Assembly: GCF_001425705.1 (NCBI RefSeq)
Contig: NZ_LMDC01000030.1
Coordinates: 62,001-126,000 of the forward strand
DNA length: 64,000 nt
Direction of reading: 5' to 3'
Origin: Pelomonas sp. Root1217
GTDB lineage: Bacteria > Pseudomonadota > Gammaproteobacteria > Burkholderiales > Burkholderiaceae_C
Shown here: one piece after another, positions 43,305-51,362 of the stretch
Layout of the letters: every line of letters starts with the position of its first letter
Position numbering within the stretch: position 1 is the first letter of the stretch
Made by a program: the position numbers and the translations under genes
The notes under the pieces: model-generated
What the model saw: only the letters and a program-made list of their open reading frames with translations
Databases searched by the model: none
Told to the model about the DNA's origin: nothing

Positions 43305-44468
43305 TCAACGGCCAGACCGTTTCTTGATTCGCCCAATGCCGGTCTTGGCAAAACTCACCGAGCGCTTGGCCGCATCCTGGACTTGGGCTGCGGCGGGCAG
43401 CTTGTCCTGAGCCCATGAGGCAGCCTTTTGCACGGACTTTTGGACCTGCGTCGCGGCCGTGCCGGCCGCGGCCTGCAACTGCTCGGGCGAGGGCAAGCGC
43501 TCACGTGTCCAGTCAGCGGCGTCCTTGGCCGACGCGCCCAATTGCTCGGCACCCGACCTGGTGCCATGCCACGCCTTGGTCGCTGCGGTGCCGGCCGCGG
43601 CCTGCAGCTGCTCGGGCGAAGGCAGGCGCTCGCGCGTCCAGCCGGCTGCCTCCTTGGCCGAAGCGCCCAGCTGTTCGGCCGCCTTGCCCGCGCCCGATCT
43701 GGCGGTGACCCAGGCCTTGGTGAGCGGGCCGTCAGGCTCTTGCAGCAACAGCGTCAGGCTGGCTGCCAATGCCGCCTCCTCGGCCTCGGACAGCGGCCCG
43801 CCGGCTTCCAGCAGCCGGCGCAGGAACTGGCCGAGATCGGTGGCGATGGCCTTGTGGTTGCAGTCGGGGTTGGCATGCAGGAAGGCCGACAGCTCAGCGG
43901 CCATCTCCTCGACCGAGCCTTGCATCACGCCCGGCTCGATCTGCGCGATGGCCTGCGCGACGAAGCTGGCATCCAGCCCCCAGTCGTCCACCAGATGCTG
44001 CACCAGCGCCCGCCGCTCGGCGGGTTCGATGCGGCCGTCCACCGCGGCCAGCCGCAGCGCCAGCGGCGCGATCAGGTCGAAGAGAGCCAGGCCCAGGGTG
44101 TCCAGCGGCGTGTTCAGGAACTTGGGAATCTCGATGATGCGCGAGCCCTTGGTGTCGCCCAGCCATCGGTACAGGCCGTAGCAGGCGCCACCCGAGGCCA
44201 GTGCGGCCAGCGCCACCCAGCCGATGGGTGTGGTGGCGGCACCGATGCCCAGCACACCCGATTTCACGACGGCGGCGCCCGCGCCCGCGGCACCCAGCAC
44301 GTCCCAGACCTCGCGGGTGCGGTTGATCATGCGCAGGGACTTGTAGGCGTTCTCGCCGATGGCCAGCCTGGCCTTGAAGCGCAAGGGCTCGGCGACGACT
44401 TGCGTGACGTCGTCAAGCGCGGTTCCAGGTTCGGCTGGGTCCACTGTCGGTTGCTGCTGGGTCGTCAT
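43305..44468 (-). CDS. TerB-like membrane protein with 43-aa repeats
   Basis: A 387-residue protein. Residues about 60-105 form glycine/alanine-rich membrane segments (GAAGAGAAVVKSGVLGIGAA, WVALAALASGGACYGLYRWL). Residues about 125-245 form a TerB-like helical domain (LRLAAVDGRIEPAERRALVQ). The C-terminal third holds two almost identical 43-residue repeats, AEQLGASAKEAAGWTRERLP followed by SPEQLQAAAGTAAT, plus a degenerate third with AASWAQDKLPAAAQ. The repeats are amphipathic and helical, apolipoprotein- or LEA-like. TerB-domain proteins are linked to envelope stress and tellurite resistance. The function here is unknown; membrane association is likely. Confidence 0.75.
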   Translation of the reverse strand: MTTQQQPTVDPAEPGTALDDVTQVVAEPLRFKARLAIGENAYKSLRMINRTREVWDVLGAAGAGAAVVKSGVLGIGAATTPIGWVALAALASGGACYGLYRWLGDTKGSRIIEIPKFLNTPLDTLGLALFDLIAPLALRLAAVDGRIEPAERRALVQHLVDDWGLDASFVAQAIAQIEPGVMQGSVEEMAAELSAFLHANPDCNHKAIATDLGQFLRRLLEAGGPLSEAEEAALAASLTLLLQEPDGPLTKAWVTARSGAGKAAEQLGASAKEAAGWTRERLPSPEQLQAAAGTAATKAWHGTRSGAEQLGASAKDAADWTRERLPSPEQLQAAAGTAATQVQKSVQKAASWAQDKLPAAAQVQDAAKRSVSFAKTGIGRIKKRSGR

Positions 44469-44520
44469 GGCGACCAAGCATAGAACGAGAGGGTGCACAT
44501 CGTGGACGGCGCGGTTCTAG

Positions 44521-44713
44521 CCGGCCCGGTTGGCGATGTGCTCGCGGCTCGATGCCGCGAGCATCGCCGTCCCCTCGGGGGCTGAGGCCGGACACATGGC
44601 GCCCAGTGGGCGGCATGTGCCTGCCGAAGAGCTGCGGCGCGAGCCGCAGCGCGGTCTGCAAGACCGACTGGGCTTGCCCGCGTTTAGCAGGGCAAGACTG
44701 GGCGAGGGGCAGC
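44521..44713 (+). repeat. Structured intergenic repeat, copy A
   Basis: A chain of hairpins with conserved linkers. TGCTCGCGG/CCGCGAGCA (44539-44563) is followed by CCCCTCGGGGGCTGAGGCCG, then a 12-bp stem CACATGGCGCCC/GGGCGGCATGTG with loop AGT (44593-44619), CCTGCCGAAG, a stem GCTGCGGC/GCCGCAGC, the invariant CGGTCTGCAAGACCG, and CTTGCCC/GGGCAAG. The right end stops seven bases from the garD stop codon. Copies B (about 59.3 kb) and C (about 49.9 kb) share the linkers but not the stem sequences. Confidence 0.85.
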
Positions 44714-44719
44714 GTTATT

Positions 44720-46309
44720 TCAGGTGACCGGTGCGGGGTTGAACAGCACGAGGCTGTTGTGCAGCTTCCAGTGCTCGGCCCAGGTCTTCTTGCGACCGCT
44801 GGCGACGTCGAGCAGCAGGTGGAACATCTCCCAGCCGGTCTCTTCAATCGTCGCCTCGCCGTCGGCGATGCGGCCGGCGTTGACGTCCATCAGGTCGTGC
44901 CAGCGGCGGGCCAGGTCCGTGCGCGTGGCGACCTTGACGACCGGGCATTCGGCCAGGCCGTAGGGCGTGCCGCGGCCGGTGGTGAAGATGTGCAGATTCA
45001 TGCCGGCGGCGAGTTGCAGCGTGCCGCAGATGAAGTCGCTGGCGGGCGTGGCGGCGTAGACGAGGCCGCGCTGGTCGAGCCGCAGCTTGTCGCCGGGAGC
45101 CAGCACATGCGAGATGGCCGAGCTACCGCTCTTGATAATGGAGCCCATCGCCTTCTCGGCGATGTTAGACAGGCCGCCGGCCTTGTTGCCCGGCGTCGTG
45201 TTGGCGGAGCGGTCGACGCGGCCGCGGTCGAGGTAGCGGTCGTACCAACCCAACTCGCGAATGATCGCGTCCGCCACCTCGGGCGTGGCGGCGCGGCTGG
45301 TGAGCTGCTCCACCGCGTCGCGCACCTCGGTGTTCTCGCTGAACATGATGGTGGCGCCGGCGCGCACCAGCAGGTCGGCGCAGAAGCCCACCGCCGGATT
45401 GGCGGTCACGCCGGAGAAGGCGTCGCTGCCGCCGCACTGCACGCCGACGACCAGCTCGCTGGCCGGCACGGTCTCGCGCTTGCGGGCGTTGAGGCGCTCC
45501 AGGTGCGGCCGCGCGCTCTGCACGATGTCGTCGAGCATGGACATGAAGCCCACATGCACGTCATCCTGCAGGCAGATGGTCTCGGGGCCGCTCGCCGGGT
45601 CGCGCTCGTCGGTGATCGGGAAAGACCCCGGCGGTAGCAGGCGCGCGGGCTGCAGCTTTTCGCAGCCCAGGCTGACCACCATCACCTCGCCGCCGAAGTT
45701 GGGGTTCAGCGAGATGTTCTTGAGGGTGCGGATGGGGATGACGGCATCCGGCGCGTCTATGGCCACACCACAGCCATAGCTGTGCTCCAGGCCGATGACG
45801 TCGTCCACGTTGCGGTAGCGCGGCAGCAGCTCGGCTTTGATGCGCGCCACGGCCTGGGCGACGACACCGGCGACACATTGCACCGTCGTAGTGATGGCCA
45901 GGATGTTGCGTGTGCCGACGGAACCGTCCTTGTTGCGATAGCCCTCGAAGGTGAAGCCTTCCAGCGGCTCGGCAACGGGCGGCTTGACGGTGGCGATGGG
46001 CAGTCCTTCCAGTGCCCGGGCGGCCGGCATCTGCAGCAAGCGCTCGTGCACCCAGCTGCCAGCCGGGATGGGCTTGACCGCGTAGCCGATCGGCACCCCA
46101 TAGCGCAGCACCACCTCGCCCTCGGCGATGTCGCGCAGCGCGACCTTGTGGCCCTGCGGCACCTTGTCGCGTAGCACCAGGCCAGCGCCTGGCACGCCCT
46201 CGGGCAGGCTCGTGCCTTCTGGCAGCCCGCCGTCGTTGGCCACGATGGCGACGTTGTCCTCGGCACGCATACGGATGGTCAGGGGTGGACGGGTGGAAAC
46301 AGCAGTCAT
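44720..46309 (-). CDS. garD: Galactarate dehydratase
   Basis: A 529-residue UxaA-family dehydratase that converts D-galactarate to 5-dehydro-4-deoxy-D-glucarate. It has the N-terminal SAF-like domain ([38 protein letters not shown]) and a long catalytic part with [51 protein letters not shown] and the C-terminal [23 protein letters not shown]. It follows E. coli GarD (523 residues) almost block by block to the terminal NPAPVT. It is divergent from the GntR gene, with an operator between them. Confidence 0.96.
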   Translation of the reverse strand: MTAVSTRPPLTIRMRAEDNVAIVANDGGLPEGTSLPEGVPGAGLVLRDKVPQGHKVALRDIAEGEVVLRYGVPIGYAVKPIPAGSWVHERLLQMPAARALEGLPIATVKPPVAEPLEGFTFEGYRNKDGSVGTRNILAITTTVQCVAGVVAQAVARIKAELLPRYRNVDDVIGLEHSYGCGVAIDAPDAVIPIRTLKNISLNPNFGGEVMVVSLGCEKLQPARLLPPGSFPITDERDPASGPETICLQDDVHVGFMSMLDDIVQSARPHLERLNARKRETVPASELVVGVQCGGSDAFSGVTANPAVGFCADLLVRAGATIMFSENTEVRDAVEQLTSRAATPEVADAIIRELGWYDRYLDRGRVDRSANTTPGNKAGGLSNIAEKAMGSIIKSGSSAISHVLAPGDKLRLDQRGLVYAATPASDFICGTLQLAAGMNLHIFTTGRGTPYGLAECPVVKVATRTDLARRWHDLMDVNAGRIADGEATIEETGWEMFHLLLDVASGRKKTWAEHWKLHNSLVLFNPAPVT

Positions 46310-46351
46310 GGTGGGCCGTGCAGGAGCTACAGTTGATGTTGTATGTCGTCT

Positions 46352-46366
46352 AGTTGTCGTACAACT
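46352..46366. promoter_or_regulatory. GntR operator between garD and gntR
   Basis: AGTTGTCGTACAACT is a perfect dyad (AGTTGT/ACAACT around CGT) in the divergent promoter. Read on the other strand it contains GTTGTACGA, which recurs in front of kdgD. A partial TTGTATGTCGTC sits just beside it. Confidence 0.7.
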
Positions 46367-46417
46367 TACGTCACTTTAGATGGCGCGATCATTTCAAAAC
46401 TCCGGGAAAACCCGCGA

Positions 46418-47143
46418 ATGCACGCCCCTCTCGCCCGCCGCCGGCCCCGCACGCTGGCCCTTGAACTGGTCGACTCGCTGGGGGATCGCATCCGGGCCGG
46501 TCAGCTCAAAGCGGGTGACAAGCTGCCCACCGAGGCGGCCATCATGGACGAGTTCGAGGTGAGCCGCACCGTCGTCCGCGAGGCCATCTCCAAGCTGCAG
46601 GCGGCTGGCTTGGTCGAGACGCGCCATGGCATCGGCACCTTCGTCATCGGCCCGGGCGACGCACCCTCCTTCAAGATTTCGCCGGAGCAGTTCAGCACGC
46701 TGCAAGATGTGATCGCCGTGCTGGAGCTGCGTATCGGCCTGGAGACCGAGGCCGCGGGTCTGGCTGCCCAGCGCCGCAGCGAAGCCAATCTTGTCGCCTT
46801 GCGCAGGGCGCTGGATATGGTGATCGCTGCGGTGGAGGCCGGTCAGGACTCAGTCGCAGCGGACTTCCAGTTCCACCTCGAGATTGCCCGTGCGACGCAA
46901 AACGGCCACTTCGCCGAGCTGATGTCGACGCTGGGCAGCCAAATCATCCCGCGGGCCCGCCTGGAGCCGAGCGTCGACATGAGCGCCGAGCGCCTGGCCT
47001 ATATGCGGCGCGTGAACGCAGAGCATGAAAGCATCCTCGACGCCATCACCAGCCAGGATACCGAATCGGCCCGCGCGGCCATGCGAACTCACTTGAGCAA
47101 CAGCCGCGAACGCCGCCGCCGCGCCCAGGCTCAATCCGCCTGA
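46418..47143 (+). CDS. GntR-family regulator, FadR subfamily
   Basis: A 241-residue FadR-type GntR regulator. The winged helix is in LALELVDSLGDRIRAGQLKA, GDKLPTEAAIMDEFEVSRTV and LVETRHGIGTFVIG, and the all-helical ligand domain (VIAVLELRIGLETEAAGLAA, DFQFHLEIARATQNGHFAEL) carries the metal-binding Asp/His positions of FadR/FCD proteins. It is divergent from garD. The start MHAPLARRR at 46418 is chosen because it opens the domain and leaves the operator outside the gene. It probably represses garD and the kdgD operon and is relieved by an aldaric acid or a pathway intermediate. Confidence 0.92.
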   Translation: MHAPLARRRPRTLALELVDSLGDRIRAGQLKAGDKLPTEAAIMDEFEVSRTVVREAISKLQAAGLVETRHGIGTFVIGPGDAPSFKISPEQFSTLQDVIAVLELRIGLETEAAGLAAQRRSEANLVALRRALDMVIAAVEAGQDSVAADFQFHLEIARATQNGHFAELMSTLGSQIIPRARLEPSVDMSAERLAYMRRVNAEHESILDAITSQDTESARAAMRTHLSNSRERRRRAQAQSA

Positions 47144-47155
47144 GCGGCGGGCAGC

Positions 47156-47362
47156 TCAGCGGCTGCCACCAGGCTTGAAGAGAAAGATCGCCTCGATGGG
47201 CTGGCCAAACAACTCGGCGATGGTGAAAGCCAGCGCCAGGCTTGGCTCGTAGCGCTCGGTCTCGATCGCATTCACCGATTGCCGGGACACGCCCAGGCGC
47301 GTCGCCAGCTCACCCTGCGTCCAGCCGCGTTCAGCGCGCAATTCGGGCAGGAGGTTCTTCAT
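47156..47362 (-). CDS. Small XRE-family DNA-binding protein
   Basis: A 68-residue helix-turn-helix protein (MKNLLPELRAERGWTQGELA, RLGVSRQSVNAIETERYEPS, IAELFGQPIEAIF) of the compact XRE type, related to YozG/YgzD-like regulators that lack other domains. Its ATG overlaps the stop of the upstream membrane-protein gene by four bases, so the two are co-translated. A pair of identical operators upstream of the membrane gene suggests autoregulation of this two-gene unit. Confidence 0.88.
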   Translation of the reverse strand: MKNLLPELRAERGWTQGELATRLGVSRQSVNAIETERYEPSLALAFTIAELFGQPIEAIFLFKPGGSR

Positions 47363-47745
47363 CGGGCTTGCAACACCAGCCTCAGCATCTGGGCATTGAA
47401 GAGGCTCCAGCCCACGACGTGGACCCACATCATGCTCAGCTTGGGCAGGCCGGCCAGTTCGAGGAGGAAATAGACCAGGCACAACAGCGCGACGGCGCAA
47501 GCGGTCAGGGTGGCCGCCTGCAGCGTCCGCAGCCTGATGTACTCGTCGCAGGACAGGTACAACCAGTAGCAGACGGCAAAGATGAGCACGCCCGGCATGA
47601 CAGGCGTCAGGATGAGCGCGGTGCGCACACTTCCGCCGGGCATGACGAAGTAGGCCCAGAGGGCCATTCCCAAAGTGCACCAATACGCCCATTGGCTCCA
47701 AAAGATCGCACCGAGGGCGGAACGGCTGAATCGGGTCAAAGGCAT
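47359..47745 (-). CDS. Small integral membrane protein paired with XRE
   Basis: A 128-residue protein with about four hydrophobic segments (WSQWAYWCTLGMALWAYFVM, GVLIFAVCYWLYLS, ATLTACAVALLCLVYFLLEL, VGWSLFNAQMLRLVL). I do not recognise the family with confidence; small membrane proteins paired with XRE regulators of this type are common and mostly uncharacterised. It lies upstream of and overlaps the XRE gene (ATGA), with large inverted operators in front. It may sense a membrane signal that modulates the regulator. Confidence 0.75.
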   Translation of the reverse strand: MPLTRFSRSALGAIFWSQWAYWCTLGMALWAYFVMPGGSVRTALILTPVMPGVLIFAVCYWLYLSCDEYIRLRTLQAATLTACAVALLCLVYFLLELAGLPKLSMMWVHVVGWSLFNAQMLRLVLQAR

Positions 47746-47758
47746 TCCTGGTCCTGGA

Positions 47759-47815
47759 TGTAAAGCATGCTTGACTATGGTGCCTCGGCAAAGGCGATGT
47801 CAAGCATGCTTTACA
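47759..47815. promoter_or_regulatory. Paired 17-bp inverted operators of XRE module
   Basis: TGTAAAGCATGCTTGAC (47759-47775) and its exact reverse complement GTCAAGCATGCTTTACA (47799-47815) face each other across 23 bp. Each arm itself holds the palindrome AAGCATGCTT. The arrangement lies 14 bp upstream of the membrane-protein gene and is best explained as two binding sites for the XRE dimer. Confidence 0.8.
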
Positions 47816-47863
47816 AGTGGAGCATTTCTACGCGAATACCCTAGGCTTGCCGAAGCCTGATGC

Positions 47864-47885
47864 AGGTTGTACGATGACCTACAAC
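47864..47885. promoter_or_regulatory. GntR operator upstream of kdgD
   Basis: The site has GTTGTA and TACAAC arms eight bases apart and begins AGGTTGTACGATGACCT. The GTTGTACGA core is the same as in the garD/gntR operator. It ends 58 bp before kdgD. Confidence 0.6.
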
Positions 47886-47943
47886 TGGACGGAAGCCGAG
47901 CGCACCGATCCACCGCTCATCCACCTTTCCTGGAGATCCGCCC

Positions 47944-48855
47944 ATGTCGCCCCAAGAACTCAAAGCCGTCCTCGAAGCCGGTCTGCTGTCCTTCCCGCTG
48001 ACCGACTTCGACGCACAGCTGAACTTCGCGCCCAAGCCTTACGCGGAGCGCCTGGAGTGGCTGCAGCCCTACGGCGCGTCGGCGTTGTTCGCGGCCGGAG
48101 GCACGGGTGAGTTCTTCTCGCTGGAGCCGGGCGAATACAGCGACATCATCAAGGTCGCCCTGGACACCTGCCGCGGCCGCACGCCTATCCTGGCGGGTGC
48201 CGGCGGCGGCACCCGCGTGGCCATCCAGTACGCGCAGGAGGCCGAGCGCCTGGGCGCTCAAGGCGTGCTGCTGCTGCCCCACTACCTGACCGAAGCCAGC
48301 CAGGAAGGACTGATCGCTCACGTCGAGGCCGTCTGCAAGAGCGTCAAGTTCGGCGTCGTCGTCTACAACCGCGGTGCCTGCAAGTTGACGCCGCAGAGCC
48401 TGCAGGTCCTGGCCGACCGCTGCCCCAACCTCATCGGCTTCAAGGACGGCCTGGGCGACATCGAGAAGTTCGTCTCCATCCGCCAGACCTTGGGCGACCG
48501 TTTCGCCTACCTGGGTGGCCTGCCCACGGCGGAACTTTTCGCCGGCGCCTACAAGGCCATGGGCTGCCCCGTCTACTCATCCGCCGTCTTCAACTTCATC
48601 CCCAAGACGGCGATGGAGTTCTACAACGCTCACGCCGCGGGCGATACCGAGACCTGCAACCGCCTCGTGCGCGACTTCTTCATTCCCTATGTGGCGCTGC
48701 GCAACAAGGGCGAGGGCTATGCCGTGTCCATCGTGAAGGCCGGCGCGGCGCTGGTGGGCCACACGGCCGGGCCGGTGCGTCCGCCGCTGTCGGACCTGGC
48801 TGCAGCCGAGGTCGACGCGCTCGGCGCGCTGATCTCCAAGCTCGGCCCGCAGTAA
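47944..48855 (+). CDS. kdgD: 5-dehydro-4-deoxyglucarate dehydratase
   Basis: A 303-residue member of the DapA/N-acetylneuraminate-lyase superfamily. It dehydrates and decarboxylates 5-dehydro-4-deoxy-D-glucarate to 2-oxoglutarate semialdehyde. [25 protein letters not shown] (in place of the lyase GTTGE motif), the tyrosine in [12 protein letters not shown] and the Schiff-base K167 in [10 protein letters not shown] match the KdgD subgroup. GGAG precedes the ATG. It opens the plus-strand operon kdgD-Bug-gudD-dehydrogenase and takes the product of both GarD and GudD. Confidence 0.96.
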   Translation: MSPQELKAVLEAGLLSFPLTDFDAQLNFAPKPYAERLEWLQPYGASALFAAGGTGEFFSLEPGEYSDIIKVALDTCRGRTPILAGAGGGTRVAIQYAQEAERLGAQGVLLLPHYLTEASQEGLIAHVEAVCKSVKFGVVVYNRGACKLTPQSLQVLADRCPNLIGFKDGLGDIEKFVSIRQTLGDRFAYLGGLPTAELFAGAYKAMGCPVYSSAVFNFIPKTAMEFYNAHAAGDTETCNRLVRDFFIPYVALRNKGEGYAVSIVKAGAALVGHTAGPVRPPLSDLAAAEVDALGALISKLGPQ

Positions 48856-48886
48856 GCCATCCCACAAGACCCACTGGAGACAAGCC

Positions 48887-49849
48887 ATGAAGAAACTGCT
48901 GACCGCCTTGCTGCTCGGCGCCGCTGCCACCACCGCAGCGCTGGCACAGACCTGGCCCGCCAAGCCCGTGACGCTGCTGGTGCCCTTTCCCCCCGGTGGC
49001 TCCACCGACGCCATCGCCCGTCTGCTGGGCAACAAGCTGCAGGAGACGCTCGGCGGCAGCTTCGTCGTTGACAACCGCGGCGGTGCGGGCGGCACCATCG
49101 GCACGGGCATGGTCAAGCGCGCGGCGCCGGACGGCTACACCGTCCTCGTCTCGTCGCTGGGCCCGCTGGTCATCGGCCCGCACCTGTTGAAGAACCTGCA
49201 GTACGACCCGACCAAGGACCTGGACTACATCACCGTCGCCGTGCAGGCGCCCAATGTGCTGGTGGTGCCCGCCGCGTCACCGCACAAGAGCATGGCCGAC
49301 GTGCTGGCCTATGAGAAAGCCAACCCCGGCAAGATGAGCTTCGGCTCCAGCGGCAACGGCAGCAGCGACCACATCACCGCCGAGCTGTTCTGGCTGCAGA
49401 CCGGCACCTCGGGCCTGCACATCCCCTACAAGGGCGGCGGCCCCGTCATGACCGACCTGCTGGGCAACCAGGTGGACGCCAGCTTCATGAACATCAACAC
49501 CGCGCTGCCACAGATCAAGGCCGGCAAGCTGCGCGCGCTGAGCATCACGAGCGCCCAGCGCTCGCCGGTGCAGCCCGACGTGCCGACCATGGACGAGCTG
49601 GGCATCAAGGGGCTGCAGGTCTACTCCTGGCAAGGCGTGGCGGCTCCGAAGGGCCTGCCCGCGGACATCAAGGCCAAGCTGCACGCCGCCATCGTCAAGA
49701 CCCTGAACGCGCCCGATGTGAAACCCAAGCTGCTGGAACAGGGTTTCGAGGTCGTCGCCAACACGCCCGAGCAGTTCACCGCCTTTCAAGCCTCGGAGTT
49801 TGCGCGTTGGAAGAAGGTCATCGAAGAGCGCAAGATCACGGCGGACTAA
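48887..49849 (+). CDS. Bug/TctC-family binding protein, aldarate operon
   Basis: A 320-residue tripartite-tricarboxylate binding protein with signal peptide (LLTALLLGAAATTAALAQ). The ligand loops are LLVPFPPGGSTDAIARL and DNRGGAGGTIGTGMVKRAAPDGYT. It lies between kdgD and gudD in an aldaric-acid operon, which suggests glucarate or galactarate as ligand. No TctA/TctB membrane partner is in the window. The gene ends ten bases before copy C of the structured repeat. Confidence 0.92.
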   Translation: MKKLLTALLLGAAATTAALAQTWPAKPVTLLVPFPPGGSTDAIARLLGNKLQETLGGSFVVDNRGGAGGTIGTGMVKRAAPDGYTVLVSSLGPLVIGPHLLKNLQYDPTKDLDYITVAVQAPNVLVVPAASPHKSMADVLAYEKANPGKMSFGSSGNGSSDHITAELFWLQTGTSGLHIPYKGGGPVMTDLLGNQVDASFMNINTALPQIKAGKLRALSITSAQRSPVQPDVPTMDELGIKGLQVYSWQGVAAPKGLPADIKAKLHAAIVKTLNAPDVKPKLLEQGFEVVANTPEQFTAFQASEFARWKKVIEERKITAD

Positions 49850-49859
49850 GCCCACCCCC

Positions 49860-49957
49860 GAGGCGCTCACGCGCCTCCCCCTCAAGGGGGCTGAGCTCGG
49901 ACACAAACAGTCCTGAGGACTGTTTGTGCCTAGCGAAGGACAAGGCCTCTGGCCTTG
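49860..49957 (+). repeat. Structured intergenic repeat, copy C
   Basis: The same architecture as copies A and B: stem GAGGCGC/GCGCCTC with loop TCAC, then CCCCCTCAAGGGGGCTGAG, CGGA, a perfect 12-bp stem CACAAACAGTCC/GGACTGTTTGTG with loop TGA (49902-49928), CCTAGCGAAGG, and stem CAAGGCC/GGCCTTG with loop TCT. Downstream GCACCC(G)ATGG pairs with CCATGGGTGC at 49989-49998. It fills most of the 178-bp gap between the Bug gene and gudD, inside an operon. Confidence 0.8.
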
Positions 49958-50027
49958 GCAGCACCCGATGGCCTGGCAACGACAGTTCCATGGGTGCCAC
50001 TTGGGAAGCCACTAAGCCCTGGACATC

Positions 50028-51356
50028 ATGAATTCCACTCCTGTCATCAAAGAGCTGCGCGTCGTGCCCGTCGCCGGGCGCGACAGCATGCTGCTCAACC
50101 TCAGCGGCGCCCACGCGCCCTTCTTCACGCGCAATCTGCTGATCCTGACCGACAGCGCCGGCCACACCGGCGTTGGCGAAGTGCCGGGCGGCGAGAAGAT
50201 CCGCCAGACGCTGGAGGACGCGCGCCAGCTGGTGGTCGGCCAGCCCATCGGCTCGCACCAAAAGGTGCTGCAACAGGTCAGCCAGAGCTTCGCCGACCGC
50301 GACGCTGGTGGCCGCGGCCTGCAGACCTTCGACCTGCGCACCACCATCCACGCCGCCACGGCCATCGAATCGGCCTTCCTGGACCTGCTCGGCCAGCACC
50401 TGGGCGTACCGGTCGCGGCCCTGCTAGGCGAAGGCCAGCAGCGCGATGCGGTCGAGATGCTGGGCTATCTCTTCTACGTCGGTGACCGCACGAAAACCGA
50501 CCTGCCGTACAACAGCGAGCCCGGCGCCGACAACGCCTGGAGCCGCCTGCGCCATGAAGCGGCGCTGACTCCCGAGGCCGTCGTCAAGCTCGCCGAGGCC
50601 GCCCGCGAGCGCTACGGCTTCAACGACTTCAAGCTCAAGGGCGGCGTGCTGCGCGGCGACGAGGAAGTCGAAGCCATCCGCGCGCTGCACGAGCGCTTCC
50701 CCGATGCCCGTGTGACGCTGGACCCCAACGGCGGCTGGCTGCTGAAGGACGCGATCCGCCTGATGCGCGACATGAAGGGCGTTCTCGCGTATGCGGAAGA
50801 TCCCTGTGGTGCCGAGGATGGCTTCTCGGGCCGAGAGGTGATGGCCGAATTCCGCCGCGCTACCGGCCTGCCCACGGCCACCAACATGGTCGCCACCGAC
50901 TGGCGCCAACTCTCGCACGCGCTGTCGCTGCAGAGCGTGGACATTCCGCTGGCCGACCCGCACTTCTGGACCATGGCCGGCAGCGTGCGCGTGGCGCAGA
51001 CCTGCCGCGACTGGGGCCTGACCTGGGGCTCGCACTCCAACAACCACTTCGACATCTCGCTGGCCATGTTCACCCACGTGGGCGCCGCCGCGCCGGGCAA
51101 GGTCACGGCCATCGACACGCACTGGATCTGGCAGGACGGCCAGCGCCTGACCAAGGAACCGCTGCAGATCATCGGTGGCCACGTCAAGGTGCCGGCCAAG
51201 CCGGGTCTCGGCGTCGAACTCGACATGGCTGAGGTGGAAAAGGCCCATGCCCTCTACAAACAGCATGGGCTTGGCGCCCGCGATGACGCGATTGCGATGC
51301 AATACCTCATCCCCAACTGGACCTTCAACCCCAAGCGCCCCGCGCTGGATCGGTAA
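50028..51356 (+). CDS. gudD: Glucarate dehydratase
   Basis: A 442-residue enolase-superfamily dehydratase that converts D-glucarate (and often L-idarate) to 5-dehydro-4-deoxyglucarate. Key blocks are the KxK catalytic motif in [13 protein letters not shown], metal-binding [29 protein letters not shown] and the catalytic His in [19 protein letters not shown]. The length equals that of E. coli GudD (446). The dehydrogenase gene starts six bases after its stop, so they are co-transcribed. Confidence 0.96.
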   Translation: MNSTPVIKELRVVPVAGRDSMLLNLSGAHAPFFTRNLLILTDSAGHTGVGEVPGGEKIRQTLEDARQLVVGQPIGSHQKVLQQVSQSFADRDAGGRGLQTFDLRTTIHAATAIESAFLDLLGQHLGVPVAALLGEGQQRDAVEMLGYLFYVGDRTKTDLPYNSEPGADNAWSRLRHEAALTPEAVVKLAEAARERYGFNDFKLKGGVLRGDEEVEAIRALHERFPDARVTLDPNGGWLLKDAIRLMRDMKGVLAYAEDPCGAEDGFSGREVMAEFRRATGLPTATNMVATDWRQLSHALSLQSVDIPLADPHFWTMAGSVRVAQTCRDWGLTWGSHSNNHFDISLAMFTHVGAAAPGKVTAIDTHWIWQDGQRLTKEPLQIIGGHVKVPAKPGLGVELDMAEVEKAHALYKQHGLGARDDAIAMQYLIPNWTFNPKRPALDR

Positions 51357-51362
51357 GCATTC

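Noticed and set aside
43480-43700. Direct DNA repeats that could be read as a short tandem array or CRISPR
   Set aside because: There are only two full units, both in frame and encoding the 43-residue protein repeat. There are no unique spacers.
44593-44619. Hairpins of the structured repeats as ordinary Rho-independent terminators
   Set aside because: None is followed by a T run, the linkers between stems are conserved among copies, and copy C lies within an operon.
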